The notes under the pieces are model-generated. The model was not told where the DNA came from. It was given only the letters and a program-made list of their open reading frames with translations, and searched no databases. DNA of 64,000 bases from Aporrectodea caliginosa (lineage: Eukaryota > Annelida > Clitellata > Crassiclitellata > Lumbricidae), in the NCBI GenBank assembly GCA_020284085.1, contig JACEVL010000696.1:80001-144000 (forward strand), read 5' to 3'. Made by a program: the position numbers and the translations under genes. Of the stretch, positions 35,901 to 46,310 are shown piece after piece; the first letter of the stretch is position 1; each line of letters starts with the position of its first letter.

Positions 35901-38717
35901 TTTCAATTTCTTAGCCTCAGCGTATGTAGGCGGGTGACCAGTCCTCTCCCTTGTCGTCTCTTCTTCCCACCGACAGTGTACGGTCAGTGTACTCATTACA
36001 GCTGAGTTGCCTATGGGGGCAGGTGGAGCAGAAACTACTCATACCAAATTTTTGCCCTGGCGGAGATTTGAACCCCCGACCTCTGGATTGACCCTCTGGA
36101 TAGCACCCTAACCACTTGTCGAGCACTCGCTGTATTATCGTTATATTTTGTCACTGTTATGTTAGCTTATCATTATGTTTATTCACACCTTTTTGACAGA
36201 TAAAATTCATTGGCACGTAGCACAAATCATCATACTGTTCCCCACTTGTGAAGGACATGCAGTCTGCATTGTCATCGTTTGGATGATAATTTGCCCAGAA
36301 TGAGAACGTCACATCGGTTGAGGTATCGGTCACTGCAAAATATACGAAGAAATTTTCGTAACAATTTACTGACTGCAGCTCTAAAGAAACCTTCAGGGTT
36401 TATCTCAAGATCTCTTGTGTAGCTTCCCTTTACTGCGTTTCAAATAGGAATGCCTGGGTGTATTTGATTTTTTGCACGGGTGTTTGGTTCAATATATAGG
36501 CCTACTTTCTGCCGTTGGTTTTTAGGATATGTCAATGACGAAATAGTTGGTCGTGACAATGAACAATAATAAAACACAGATATTGGACCAAGGTAGACTA
36601 GACTAAACTGTGACTAAAACTATATTTGCCTCTGAGTAGATATCTGAAGAGGCGTTATATAAATTATCAGATTGATTGAATGAAAGACTAGATTATGACG
36701 AAGCTTATCAGAAGGAAACAGGAATTAGAGTGGGCATGATATAGGAACAAGACTGCGAATAGGACTGGGACCAAGCGGGCAGAGACTAACTGGAATTAAA
36801 ACTAAGACTACTATTAGGATTAAGAATAGGAATAATAATTGAAATGAAATAAGATTAAGACTACGAGTGGGACAACGAATACGACAAGGACTAAACGGAC
36901 AGGACTAGATTAGTCTAGACTAGATTACATTAGGGGCCTGCATTATATCAGATGAGAAAATTAGTATATTTGATAATAAAGGCCTTTACCTGCGTTCTGC
37001 CAGTTCCACCAACTGCTACGTAGTCCAATCCAGTAATTGGTAACGCTCAGATACTGACTGATCAAATTAAAGTCTTGGAAAATTGCTAAATCTCCTCCAT
37101 TTGACAGGCAATTGTTCCTTGCGCTGAACCAGGTTGTCATATCATTTGAAACGACATAGCAGAAGCCATTCGCCGTTAATAATGTCCTTTCACTCGCACA
37201 AGCAGATGCTAAACGGAAAAATTACCTCTACTGTATACGACCAATAGGCCTAGTTTTGAAGGCAATTCAAAAATATAAAAATTATTCATCATTGTTGGTT
37301 CGTCGCCAAGTATATTAAATGTGAAGTTAACAATTTAATGTGATACTCGCATTTTACAAACCTCTATAAACACGCCTAACATCAGAAGGTCAAAGGCAAC
37401 ATAATTATTTGTTTGCATGCTTCAAAAGAAACTCTTGAGGAGCGTGGTAGCAATGTCGTGGGATCACGCATACACTAACGCAGTAACCTATAGTCACTAA
37501 TCACTATACAATATTTTCAATCTGCTAACTTACATGGGTATTCGTTTACCAAGCAGCAAAGGACGGAGGTCACCCATGAAAGTAATAACTCGGATTGAGT
37601 TTGCTCAACATCAACGAGCCTCCCAGTGCCATATCTATTGGACCACAAGACTATAAGAGCACCACGTGTCACGCCTCAGATTGGGGATTTGCTGGTCCTG
37701 TGCGCCCAATAATTTGAAATATAAATTAACAAAATGTCTTCATGCATATAGCACCAAATAATTCGTGTCACTGCATATGGCGTAAATTTTTCCTAAGCGA
37801 TAATTTCAACTTTGTTACAATAAATTTGAACGAATTCCAATTTTCTAAACAAATTTGTGACGACTTAGGATCGTTGCAACTTACATGACGCTGGATACTG
37901 ACACAAGTAGTTGAAGCTATAGATCGCACTCGTAGTATTCACATTGATTGCAGTCTCTGGTTTTGAAATAGTGACGAAACTGTGAATGAAATCTGAAACG
38001 CCTTGAATTGCTGAAACAAAAGTATCTGGATATTTTATTCATTCACTTAAAAATGATTTGTAGATTAAATTAATAGACTGTTGAATTATGGGGCTAGCTC
38101 GGATGTCTATCATGGTGTCTATAGGGTGTTGGAACCAGTATGCTCTCGGGTTGCTTCCTCTTTCATTGAAAACACAGTTTGTTCAGTCAAATATTATTCA
38201 TTAAAACGCAACACTTCCACAGTGTTGTTCACAAAAGACTATCCACAAATGACTGACTGTCATCTACTGACTAACTTTCTTCGCAACTCCACGTTGTAAT
38301 GGACTGGACATTTGGATAACCTCAGATTCACTAAAGTTTAATTGAACTTCGCAAAAGTCATTATAAAATAAAAGAATTACACTCGAAGTTAAGAATAAAA
38401 CTTACCTGGTCCCGTGTAGTTTTCTCTATTTATCCACCTCCAGCCGTTTACACAGCCGTGAGTTGCAATCGCACCGACCCAGGTATCCGCGTTGTATAGT
38501 CCGAAATGTTTGAGTGCTTCGATAAACGCTAACCTCTGATTCGGAGTGTCAAGAATACACAGAGTTGAGTTTAACGATTTACAGAACGACTGGGCTTCTG
38601 ACCAAGGCTTACGGCTTGAACCAGAATCCGGGTTTATGTACAGTACACCACTGGAATTGTAGTAGTCGACGGCTCCAGCAGTTCGCGCAAGTATTGTCAG
38701 AAGGAACAACAATACAC
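32982..38717 (-). CDS. Lectin receptor gene 4: two-CTLD receptor with ITAM-like tail (type B)
   Basis: Exons in transcript order: 38717-38406 and 38010-37885 (CTLD1), 37208-36990 and 36332-36189 (CTLD2), 35505-35332 (stalk), 33925-33838 (membrane span), 33177-32982 (tail, TAA). The 312-bp first CTLD exon matches the other genes only if it starts at the acceptor ending GATCAG; it then opens with a hydrophobic run, VLLFLLTILARTAGA, acting as signal-peptide core. No in-frame ATG is visible in the adjoining 60 bp upstream, so the start is in another exon (candidate at 41128-41161). CTLD2 has HPN and lacks the WxDxxC tryptophan (YDDLC instead), so sugar binding is doubtful. The span GIAVGIGVPVIAIIIIVIVV has no charge. 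The tail carries YMQLNMADRLENNVYATI and continues 22 residues further than gene 3. Confidence 0.8.
34165..34962 (+). pseudogene. LINE 3' fragment (reverse transcriptase C-terminus and tail)
   Basis: The plus-strand frame 34185-34514 encodes LTYCNMVWASTYDSRLRRL and LLQKRAVRIIAGVPR, then a stop; the downstream C-terminal block is frameshifted. An untranslated region follows with AATAAA near 34930 and a TTGATTTGA repeat tail at 34941-34957. Same family as 53333-54415 (NLIWASTY, LQKRAVRFIAG). It lies inside gene 4's membrane-stalk intron, opposite strand. Confidence 0.8.
35917..36127 (-). mobile_element. tRNA-derived SINE, type 2
   Basis: Minus-strand reading from 36127 shows a tRNA-like head: AGTGGTTAGGGTG (A-box region) and GGGGGTTCAAATCTCC (B box), followed by a body with a decayed remainder to about 35917. 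It differs from the 41.8/48.3/52.1/62.5-kb SINE family. It lies in the CTLD2-stalk intron of receptor gene 4. Confidence 0.65.
36590..36950. repeat. Degenerate GGACTA-type hexamer tract with LINE tail
   Basis: Repeated variants of GACTAGA, GGACTGGGA, GGAATAG and AGGACTAAAC over about 350 bp, within the CTLD2 intron of gene 4. The left part (36636-36680) includes a LINE/SINE-like tail (CTGAGTAGA...GAGGCGTTATATAAA) followed by ATTGAATGA. Confidence 0.6.
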
Positions 38718-38757
38718 CTGATCGTATCACGAAAATAGCAATCAGTAAGAAAAGATT

Positions 38758-38797
38758 ATGAATGCGAAGAAGAAAAAGAAAAAGATGATGATGAAGC

Positions 38798-38834
<37 letters not shown>

Positions 38835-38890
38835 AAGGAGGAGAAAGAAGAGGAGGAATAAGAGGAGGAGGAGGAAGGAGGAGGAAGATT
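38758..38890. repeat. Purine-rich low-complexity tract
   Basis: An uninterrupted AAG/GAGGAG-type run on the plus strand, polypyrimidine on the coding strand of gene 4, ending about 40 bp upstream of the first CTLD exon acceptor. Its Lys/Arg-rich translation is not a gene. Confidence 0.9.
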
Positions 38891-38929
38891 GGCTGAGCTT
38901 TCTATATACACTGTACGGTTATTGTACTT

Positions 38930-39068
38930 GTTTAATAGCTCAGTGTGCTAGAGGGCGCAAGTGCAACAAGCATCTCAAACGTCTTTCGACCCTCGCAGGG
39001 ACTCGAACCACCGACCTCTGTCAGGTTTCACAGTTCATCACTATACTATCCAGCACCTCCATTAAACG
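38930..39068 (-). mobile_element. tRNA-like SINE fragment, type 3
   Basis: Reverse complement shows GGATAGTATAGTGATGA (A-box-like) and GGTGGTTCGAGTCCC (B box). Surrounding sequence is short and truncated. Different from the other SINE types in the window. Confidence 0.5.
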
Positions 39069-39446
39069 CATTCTCTAACTTCCGTTTTGACTAGAGATCT
39101 ATTAGATGAGTTAAAGGAAAGTTTAACAACTGTGACGAATAAATAACATGTCATCTAACAATGCTATTCTCAAAAACGCTTAGTCATGTCGCAATGTAGC
39201 GTAGTGAGTTTCTTAAGTTGTATGCAGCCTTAAAAGAATAAGTGGTACCCAGCGTTGCAGATTTCTGGATCACAGAGCAATAAATACAGGTTTCAACAAA
39301 GCACCAGTGGCGTTTCATATAGTTCTGTATGAAACAGCGCCAATAACTCACTCTGTCTGTTTGGTATTGTGCGTATATGACTCTCTACCTTGCTTTTGTA
39401 ATACTGTTTGCTTAACCGTCTGTCTATCTGTCCTTGTCTATCTATA

Positions 39447-39929
39447 TACATGTATGTATGTATGTATGTATGTAGGCTATGTATGTATGTATGTATGTAT
39501 GTATGTATGTATGTATGTATGTATGTATGTATGTATGTATGTATGTATGTATGTCCGTCAGTCCGTCCGTCCGTCCGTCCGTCTGTCCATCCATCCATCC
39601 ATATATATCCGTCCGCCCGTCCATACATCCATCCATACATCCATCTACCCATTTGTCCATCCATCCAGTCATCCCTTCATCCTTCCATTCATCCTATAAA
39701 CCATCCGTCCGTTCATACAACCATATCTTCATCCATTTATCCATCCATTCATCGATCTATTCATCCAGTCACCATTCATCCATCCGGCCATTTGTCCACC
39801 CATCCATCCATCCAACCGTACGTCCATTCGTCCATCTATCCATTCATCCCTTCATCCATCCGTGCATCATTTAAACCATCCGTCTACAACCATCTCTTCA
39901 TCCATTAATTCCTCCATCACTTCATCTAT
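39447..39929. repeat. Compound TATG / GTCC / ATCC microsatellite
   Basis: (TATG)n at 39447-39555, (GTCC)n at 39555-39585, then irregular CATC/ATCC/GTCC repeats to 39929. The tract resumes at 40922 after the solo LTR. Long frames here are artefacts of the 4-bp period. Confidence 0.95.
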
Positions 39930-39934
39930 CCGTT

Positions 39935-40921
39935 TGTAGCGAAATAGTTCTTACCAAATGTCTTTTTTAATTAACTACTTAATATAAGTTTTAGTATAAG
40001 CTAATCAATTAAAGTGGCGCTAGATAAATAGTAGTGGCGTTTTATAATATAGTATTAGTGAAACTAAAGGCTTTTAAAATTTGTAAAGTCAAATATCACG
40101 TGACGCGATTATGTTGCCTAGCGACGAAGGACGCTTAGCGAATTAGGAAAGAGAAGCAGACGGTTGAACCGAAAAATCAGTTGATTGTAAGAGTTGAAAA
40201 GATGGCGATGGCGAATTGAGTTGTAGTGGATGTTTTAGATGGTCTAGTTGGAAGCGATCGAAGTGAAGTGGAGTTAAAGTCGTTAGTTCCGAGAGGAAGG
40301 ACAACGGACTTTAATACTTCGGGTGTTTGTGGACTGAAGGTGTAGCCACAGCATCAAAACACGGAAGTAAAGCGATATAAGAATCAGACGTTGGTGATCC
40401 TAAAAAAGTTTGCTTGAATTACCGTTTGGAAGTTAGTTGAAGCGAACGAAGGTCGTTTCAAGAGTTATACTATTCGAACTAAGAAATACGAGGGACTAAT
40501 ACCGCGACTCAATCTTCTAACGACTGGATTTGACGAATACGGTGTCACCTGTATCTTCGAAGACGAATGAGAAGAAACACGAATTCTATGCCATCGATTG
40601 ATCTACGAGAAGGTTCAACGACGCTATCTAAATCTACGAACTTTCCTACGACGATTCCAGACATGAAACTGATGCGCATTCACAGAGGGAATTCAGATAA
40701 GCCTACATAATATCTACTTAGTATAGCATAAAACGCCACTCTAGGTAGGTAGGTTTTATTTGCTTTGTAACACATGAATTGACTTGAATTTTAATACAAT
40801 TGAAACTATTTCTATTGATGTCTCTAGTGTCATGCTTTCGACGACACTTAATGTAAGGTAAAGTCTACTCTGCCAAAGGCCAAGCAGCAAAAACGATTCT
40901 ATTTTAAATAATAGCACTACA
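39935..40921. mobile_element. Solo LTR with 5-bp target duplication
   Basis: Starts TGTAGCG and ends CACTACA, with TG...CA termini, and is flanked by the direct repeat CCGTT (39930-39934 and 40922-40926). The microsatellite interrupted at its left resumes at its right. Length 987 bp with no coding frame, consistent with a single LTR left after recombination between two LTRs. A 5-bp duplication fits Gypsy or BEL retroelements; neither can be chosen from the LTR alone. Confidence 0.85.
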
Positions 40922-40926
40922 CCGTT

Positions 40927-41837
40927 CGTCTATTCGTTCATTCATCCACATGTCGAAGATTGTCGGATCGTAAAGTTAAGTCTCGCTCCTTAACAGAGCT
41001 CATCTTACTTCATTGACTGGAATAATTTATATTAATTTTATTACGACGACACATCGCAAACAATTTACGAGAAGCCATAGACAATGCCAGTTACTAGAAA
41101 AAAAATCAATAGCGGAAGTAGGCTTACCGTCTACAATTCTCATTCGAGTTGCGTAAAACATGATAATGAATTTTTATTACGGAATTCCAACGAAGACGAT
41201 ATATAGCAGACAATTAGAATGAGACCTTCAGTGTAATGAAATCTGTAAAAATGCCAACCACTGCGAGCATCTAACACCAATAGCACGTCGGTCTATAGAA
41301 TTATATTGCTAGCCTGTAGGCCTACTAGGCTTTGACTGCTTTAGCGTTGACGCGCCGTAGTGTGGTTATGATACGGAATTAAGAGCCCTAGCAGAGAGGT
41401 TCGTTTTGGCGAATAAGGATGTCGTTGTTGGGAAAGTAGGGTAGAAAGGCCCACAGCTTACGGCGTTTATTATTGAAAAACCATGTGTGCAATGGATCCA
41501 CTCAAGTATGCAACAGCGACAATGTAATACTTGGTTATGTCTCATAGGGGAAAGACCGTTTCGCCTGCGTAGACGCGTGAATATGGGTAGATTTTTGTGT
41601 GCTAAGCTTTGGTATATTTTCACATCATATTCGAGTTTGATTATGTTATTGTCTTTGATGCCTCTCGTTTAATTGCACAAAACAATGAGAAAATAGGATG
41701 CTATATTTCCAAGAGTGTTTATTGGTCAACTATGACAAATAAAGAATTAAAGATCAACAAACTTTATTTATTAAGACATCTGACCTGCAACAGCATCGTT
41801 ACCATCAGCACTGATCATTCATTCATTTAAGATATTT
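40927..41837. other. Spacer between receptor cluster and zinc-finger cluster
   Basis: Apart from the candidate gene 4 first exon (41128-41161), I see no gene. From about 41690 the sequence aligns with the flank of zinc-finger copy C near 56585, marking the left limit of zinc-finger unit A. Confidence 0.45.
41128..41161 (-). CDS. Candidate first exon of receptor gene 4
   Basis: ATG (41161-41159) opens a 34-bp frame MFYATRMRIVD ending in G before the donor GTAAGCC: phase 1, exactly what the 312-bp exon at 38717 requires. Joined, it gives a basic N-terminus followed by GVLLFLLTILARTAGA, a good signal peptide. The 2.4-kb intron would contain the purine tract, a SINE, the microsatellite and the solo LTR, compared with 0.2-0.6 kb in the other genes. 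The match is short and could be chance. Confidence 0.4.
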
Positions 41838-42183
41838 ATATAGCGCCCCTTCAAGATTTCTACTCAGAGGCGCTCCCGAATACAGCGCGGACACTGAATC
41901 AGAGTTTCACGCCGAAGCGCATGAGCAATTGCGAGTGAAGGACTTGCCCAGGGTCCCTACGCGGCGGCTTGAGGTGGATTCGAACCCGCAACCCTCCGGC
42001 TGCAAGGCACCAAGTATACCCCCTTGAGGTGGATTCGAACCCACAACCCTCCGGCTGCAAGGCACCAAATATACCCCTTGAGGTGGATTCGAACCCGCAA
42101 CCCTCCGGCTGCAAGGCACCAAATATATGGATTCGAACCCGCAACCTTCCGGCTGCAAGGCACCGAACATACCACCGCGCCAT
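41838..42183 (-). mobile_element. tRNA-derived SINE with four tandem tRNA-like heads
   Basis: The body (TATAGCGCCCCTTCAAGA through GGGTCCCTACGCGGCGG) is the usual SINE read in reverse, but the head, normally single, is present four times. The complement of the B box (GATTCGAACCC) occurs near 41978, 42033, 42088 and 42130, spaced 55, 55 and 43 bp. The insertion is flanked by GATCAT, and the homologous site at 56690-56700 is empty. The frame reading GALQPEGCGFES repeatedly is an artefact of this array. Confidence 0.88.
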
Positions 42184-42883
42184 ACGATCATGTGAAATTG
42201 TTGCAATTATTTTGTGATTACAGTTACAGAACAGTAAGAGTGTGAGAGTACTACTAGGTAATACATGGTTTGAGTAAAAACAACACAAAAGCAGCTAGAG
42301 TAGATCGTGTGAAGTATATCTTCAATGCAATAAAAAAACAGTTCGATAGAATTAAAGTGACTAATTAGACACAAGCATAATAGACCTACTTAAATTGAAC
42401 TGAAAATGATCCAAAACGCATAACAAAATACGGGATCCTTGCGTATGTCAACAGAAATACTGAGTTGAAAAATCGTAGGCCTAAATCTCTTACTTTGAAT
42501 GCATAACTGATAAGCACAAATTCATTCTTGCGTATCACCATAGATTGAGTAGCTCCACATTTCAATTTTTCTTTTTTGTTCAACAACTATTGTTGGTGAA
42601 CGTCAATAAACTAAAACATTTAAGGTAATTATTGATCGAGACTTCTTTCTTTGTAGACTCGAAGATCGCGAGAATGTTTTTTTGACAAACTTGACACTAA
42701 GCGTTTTGTCTCCAAAAATGATTCATTGACTTCAGATGAAGCGCTTAAAATGTTCTCTGACATAAATATATCTGAAATAATCGCGACAATCAATTCGTGC
42801 TAGAATCTTTACTGGACATTCCTTGGCCTTTCTGAAGTATAGATAACAACATAATTTTGCAAATTGTAAATTTTGGACTTTTT

Positions 42884-43231
42884 TTACAGTCTTGAACCGG
42901 ACACAGAATGTGTTTTTTCATGATGAATCAGACCTGAAGCCCACGAGAATGGTTTCTGACATATATGACAAAGATATGTTTTCTCTCCAGTATGTCTTCT
43001 CATGTGCATCCTTAGATTACTTTTATGATTAGTTTTAAACTCACATGATTGGCAGTGGTGTGGCTTCTCACCGGTATGAATTCTTGCATGTGTTTTCAGA
43101 GTGGAAGATTGGATAAAACGCTTTTGACATACATGGCATTGGTTTGGTTTTTCTCCAGTATGGATGCGAACATGATCTCGCAAATTAGTAGATTGGAAAA
43201 AACTTTGTTTACATACCTGGCATTGGTGGTG
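42884..43231 (-). pseudogene. Zinc-finger copy A: truncated, last four C2H2 fingers
   Basis: Encodes four complete fingers matching fingers 10-13 of copy B (QCQVCKQSFFQSTNLRDHVR..., ending with the same HSVSGS C-terminus). The frame is open, but the remaining fingers and start are missing. Homology to copy B ends at about 43227, where the 18-bp inverted-repeat terminus of the next element begins. No start codon or signal for expression is visible, so it is most likely a remnant. Confidence 0.85.
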
Positions 43232-43431
43232 CAATAACCAGGTAAGTGCAATTTCATAGTTTTCGGCAAAATGAGTTTGAATGTTTTTCGATCTTCATAA
43301 GCTTGCCGTTTAGTGCAGGAACTAGGTAATGAGAAAATTTCAAAAGTTTGAAGTGCAACTTTGTGCAATTAATCAGAAACTCAATTTCCCACGTCCTGCT
43401 GTCACTAATTAATTAATTATATGCATCTTAA

Positions 43432-43683
43432 GAACAAACCTGGTTATTGCACGGAAACTTCCGTGTGGTGCTGTAGACTTATTTTGATGCAAGAATGAAA
43501 TATGTGAACAAACCTGGTTATTGCACGGAAACTTCCGTGTGGTGCTGTAGACTTATTTTGATGGAAGAATGAAATATGTGAACAAACCTGGTTATTGCAC
43601 GGAAACTTCCGTGTGGTGCTGGAGACTTATTTTAATGCAAGATTGCAATATATGTGAACAAACCTTGTTATTGCATGGAAATG
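43432..43683. repeat. 74-bp tandem repeat, about 3.3 copies
   Basis: GAACAAACCTGGTTATTGCA occurs at about 43432, 43506, 43580 and 43657 (last copy with a C-to-T change). Each unit contains an inverted pair, CACGGAA and TTCCGTG. Copies one to three are nearly identical, indicating recent expansion. Confidence 0.92.
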
Positions 43684-44039
43684 ATAAACAAGGAAGAACT
43701 GTGAGCCTAATGTACAAGAACAAGGTAACTGTACAAACACATTTTTTTGCCACAAAATCTTCACAACGTGAACAAATTTAAATGCTGAAATAAGATGTAG
43801 TAATGGAGGCAATGAATGTATGTAAGAAAATACAAAAGACACACAACACCTGCGAAATCGGATTAGTCAATGTTATTTTCCACGTGTCACAGATTTAGCC
43901 TTGGCCACAACTGATGAAAGCGACTGGTGAATATCATTCTGTAGAAATGCTGTGAGACTGCCTGAAAGTCATTGCTCTGACACCATTCTTTATATAATCC
44001 ATACATTTTGTAAATGCTTAGTGTGAAGAAACACATGAA

Positions 44040-44515
44040 TTGAACTTACCTAACATCCAGGACAATGTAACTGGCGTTTATAGGGCTGGTGATGGCTCTT
44101 ACATAATCTCATCAGAATGTGTATCAGCACTTAAAAGTGACAACATGCTGCAGATAGAGTTTGAGGAGAGTGGAAATGTTGTTTGTTCGTTTGTAGACAA
44201 GAGAAACTTAGAAAGTGATGTGCCCAACTGGAGCAACCACCAGAAAGTGATGATGATGCAATAACTGCAGCATTAGCTAATGAGCACAAGAAAAGCCGGA
44301 AGAGAACACGAAATGAAGACACATGGAAGAGAAACCAGGTTACGAAGGCTAGACAAAGTGTCCATGCATATATTGGTGCAGGTGGTAAACTGGTGTCTGC
44401 TAAGCAGCCTTTGCTGACTGGAATCCTGTGCACAGGAAAATGTCATAGACAGTGTAGCATGAAACTGAATGAAAGTCAGCGACAAACTGTTTTAACGGTT
44501 TTTATAACCTTTCTT
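44040..44515 (+). pseudogene. Transposon-type ORF fragment
   Basis: The frame 44040-44264 and, shifted by one, 44230-44515 together resemble a fragment of a repeated invertebrate protein: SRKRTRNEDTWKRNQVTKAR, then GGKLVSAKQPLLTGILCTGK and CHRQCSMKLNESQRQTV. The Trp-Lys-Arg-Asn block followed by a Cys-rich patch is something I recall from widespread uncharacterised transposon proteins; I cannot name the family. The frame runs directly into the minisatellite. Confidence 0.4.
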
Positions 44516-44517
44516 GG

Positions 44518-46310
44518 ATGTCAGTTAAGTTCCCTTCATGTGTTTCTTCAGTTAAGTTCCCTTCATGTGTTTCTTCAGTTAAGTTCACTTCATGTGTTTC
44601 TTCAGTTAAGTTCACTTCATGTGTTTCTTCAGTTAAGTTCACTTCATGTGTTTCTTCAGTTAAGTTCACTTCCTGTGAACCTTCAGCCAATGGTTGCTCA
44701 TGAGCTTGGATGTCAGTTAAGTTCTCTTCATGTGTTTCTTCAGTTAAGTTCACTTCATGTGTTTCTTCAGTTAAGTTCCCTTCATGTGTTTCTTCAGTTA
44801 AGTTCACTTCATGTGTTTCTTCAGTTAAGTTCACTTCCTGTGAACCTTCAGCCAATGGTTGCTCATGAGCTTGGATGTCAGTTAAGTTCACTTCATGTGT
44901 TTCTTCAGTTAAGTTCACTTCATGTGTTTCTTCAGTTAAGTTCACTTCATGTGTTTCTTCAGTTAAGTTCACTTCATGTGTTTCTTCAGTTAAGTTCACT
45001 TCATGTGTTTCTTCAGTTAAGTTCACTTCCTGTGAACCTTCAGCCAATGGTTGCTCATGAGCTTTCTGTCAGTTAAGTTCATAAGTTTCTTCACATGTCA
45101 GTTAAGTTCACTTCATGTGTTTCTTCAGTTAAGTTCACTTCATGTGTTTCTTCAGTTAAGTTCACTTCATGTGTTTCTTCAGTTAAGTTCACTTCATGTG
45201 TTTCTTCAGTTAAGTTCACTTCATGTGTTTCTTCAGTTAAGTTCACTTCATGTGTTTCTTCAGTTAAGTTCCCTTCATGTGTTTCTTCAGTTAAGTTCAC
45301 TTCATGTGTTTCTTCAGTTAAGTTCACTTCCTGTGAACCTTCAGCCAATGGTTGCTCATGAGCTTGGATGTCAGTTAAGTTCTCTTCATGTGTTTCTTCA
45401 GTTAAGTTCACTTCATGTGTTTCTTCAGTTAAGTTCACTTCATGTGTGTTAAGTTCACTTCCTGTGAACCTTCAGCCAATGGTTGCTCATGAGCTTGGAT
45501 GTCAGTTAAGTTCACTTCATGTGTTTCTTCAGTTAAGTTCACTTCATGTGTTTCTTCAGTTAAGTTCACTTCATGTGTTTCTTCAGTTAAGTTCACTTCA
45601 TGTGTTTCTTCAGTTAAGTTCACTTCCTGTGAACCTTCAGCCAATGGTTGCTCATGAGCTTGGATGTCAGTTAAGTTCTCTTCATGTGTTTCTTCAGTTA
45701 AGTTCACTTCATGTGTTTCTTCAGTTAAGTTCACTTCATGTGTTTCTTCAGTTAAGTTCACTTCATGTGTTTCTTCAGTTAAGTTCACTTCATGTGTTTC
45801 TTCAGTTAAGTTCACTTCATGTGTTTCTTCAGTTAAGTTCCCTTCATGTGTTTCTTCAGTTAAGTTCACTTCATGTGTTTCTTCAGTTAAGTTCACTTCC
45901 TGTGAACCTTCAGCCAATGGTTGCTCATGAGCTTGGATGTCAGTTAAGTTCTCTTCACATGTTTCTTCAGTTAAGTTCCCTTCATGTGTTTCTTCAGTTA
46001 AGTTCACTTCATGTGTTTCTTCAGTTAAGTTCACTTCATGTGTTTCTTCAGTTAAGTTCACTTCATGTGTTTCTTCAGTTAAGTTCACTTCCTGTGAACC
46101 TTCAGCCAATGGTTGCTCATGAGCTTGGATGTCAGTTAAGTTCTCTTCACATGTCAGTTAAGTTCACTTCATGTGTTTCTTAAGTTAAGTTCACTTCATG
46201 TGTTTCTTCAGTTAAGTTCACTTCATGTGTTTCTTCAGTTAAGTTCACTTCATGTGTTTCTTCAGTTAAGTTCACTTCATGTGTTTCTTCAGTTAAGTTC
46301 ACTTCAGCCA
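44518..46310. repeat. Hierarchical 27-bp minisatellite
   Basis: The basic unit is TTAAGTTCACTTCATGTGTT followed by TCTTCAG (27 bp, with C/T variants). Blocks of two to eight units are separated by eight copies of a longer spacer unit containing CCAATGGTTGCTCATGAGCT. Both unit types are multiples of 3, so several frames stay open on both strands (minus strand NLTEETHEV repeats; plus strand SSLHVFLQL repeats). I see no start, splice context or flanking domain that makes any of these a gene. Confidence 0.95.

Noticed and set aside
38717..38730. GTG at 38728-38730 as the start of receptor gene 4
   Set aside because: Animal genes start at ATG, and the 312-bp exon length shared by all four genes puts an intron acceptor at 38717, making this codon intronic.
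38758..39078. Lys/Arg-rich frame on the plus strand
   Set aside because: Lies in a purine-only low-complexity tract with no domain or splice context, then runs through a SINE.
39293..39908. Frames rich in [16 protein letters not shown] or [10 protein letters not shown]
   Set aside because: Translations of TATG/GTCC/ATCC microsatellites.
41899..42288. Frame repeating GALQPEGCGFES
   Set aside because: Translation of four tandem tRNA-like SINE heads on the opposite sense.
43432..43683. CRISPR-like array
   Set aside because: The 74-bp units repeat end to end with no variable spacers, and the window is eukaryotic.
44393..46183. Long plus- and minus-strand frames of 9-residue repeats
   Set aside because: The repeat unit is 27 bp, so any frame free of stops in one unit stays open throughout; several frames on both strands are open at once. 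Treated as minisatellite.
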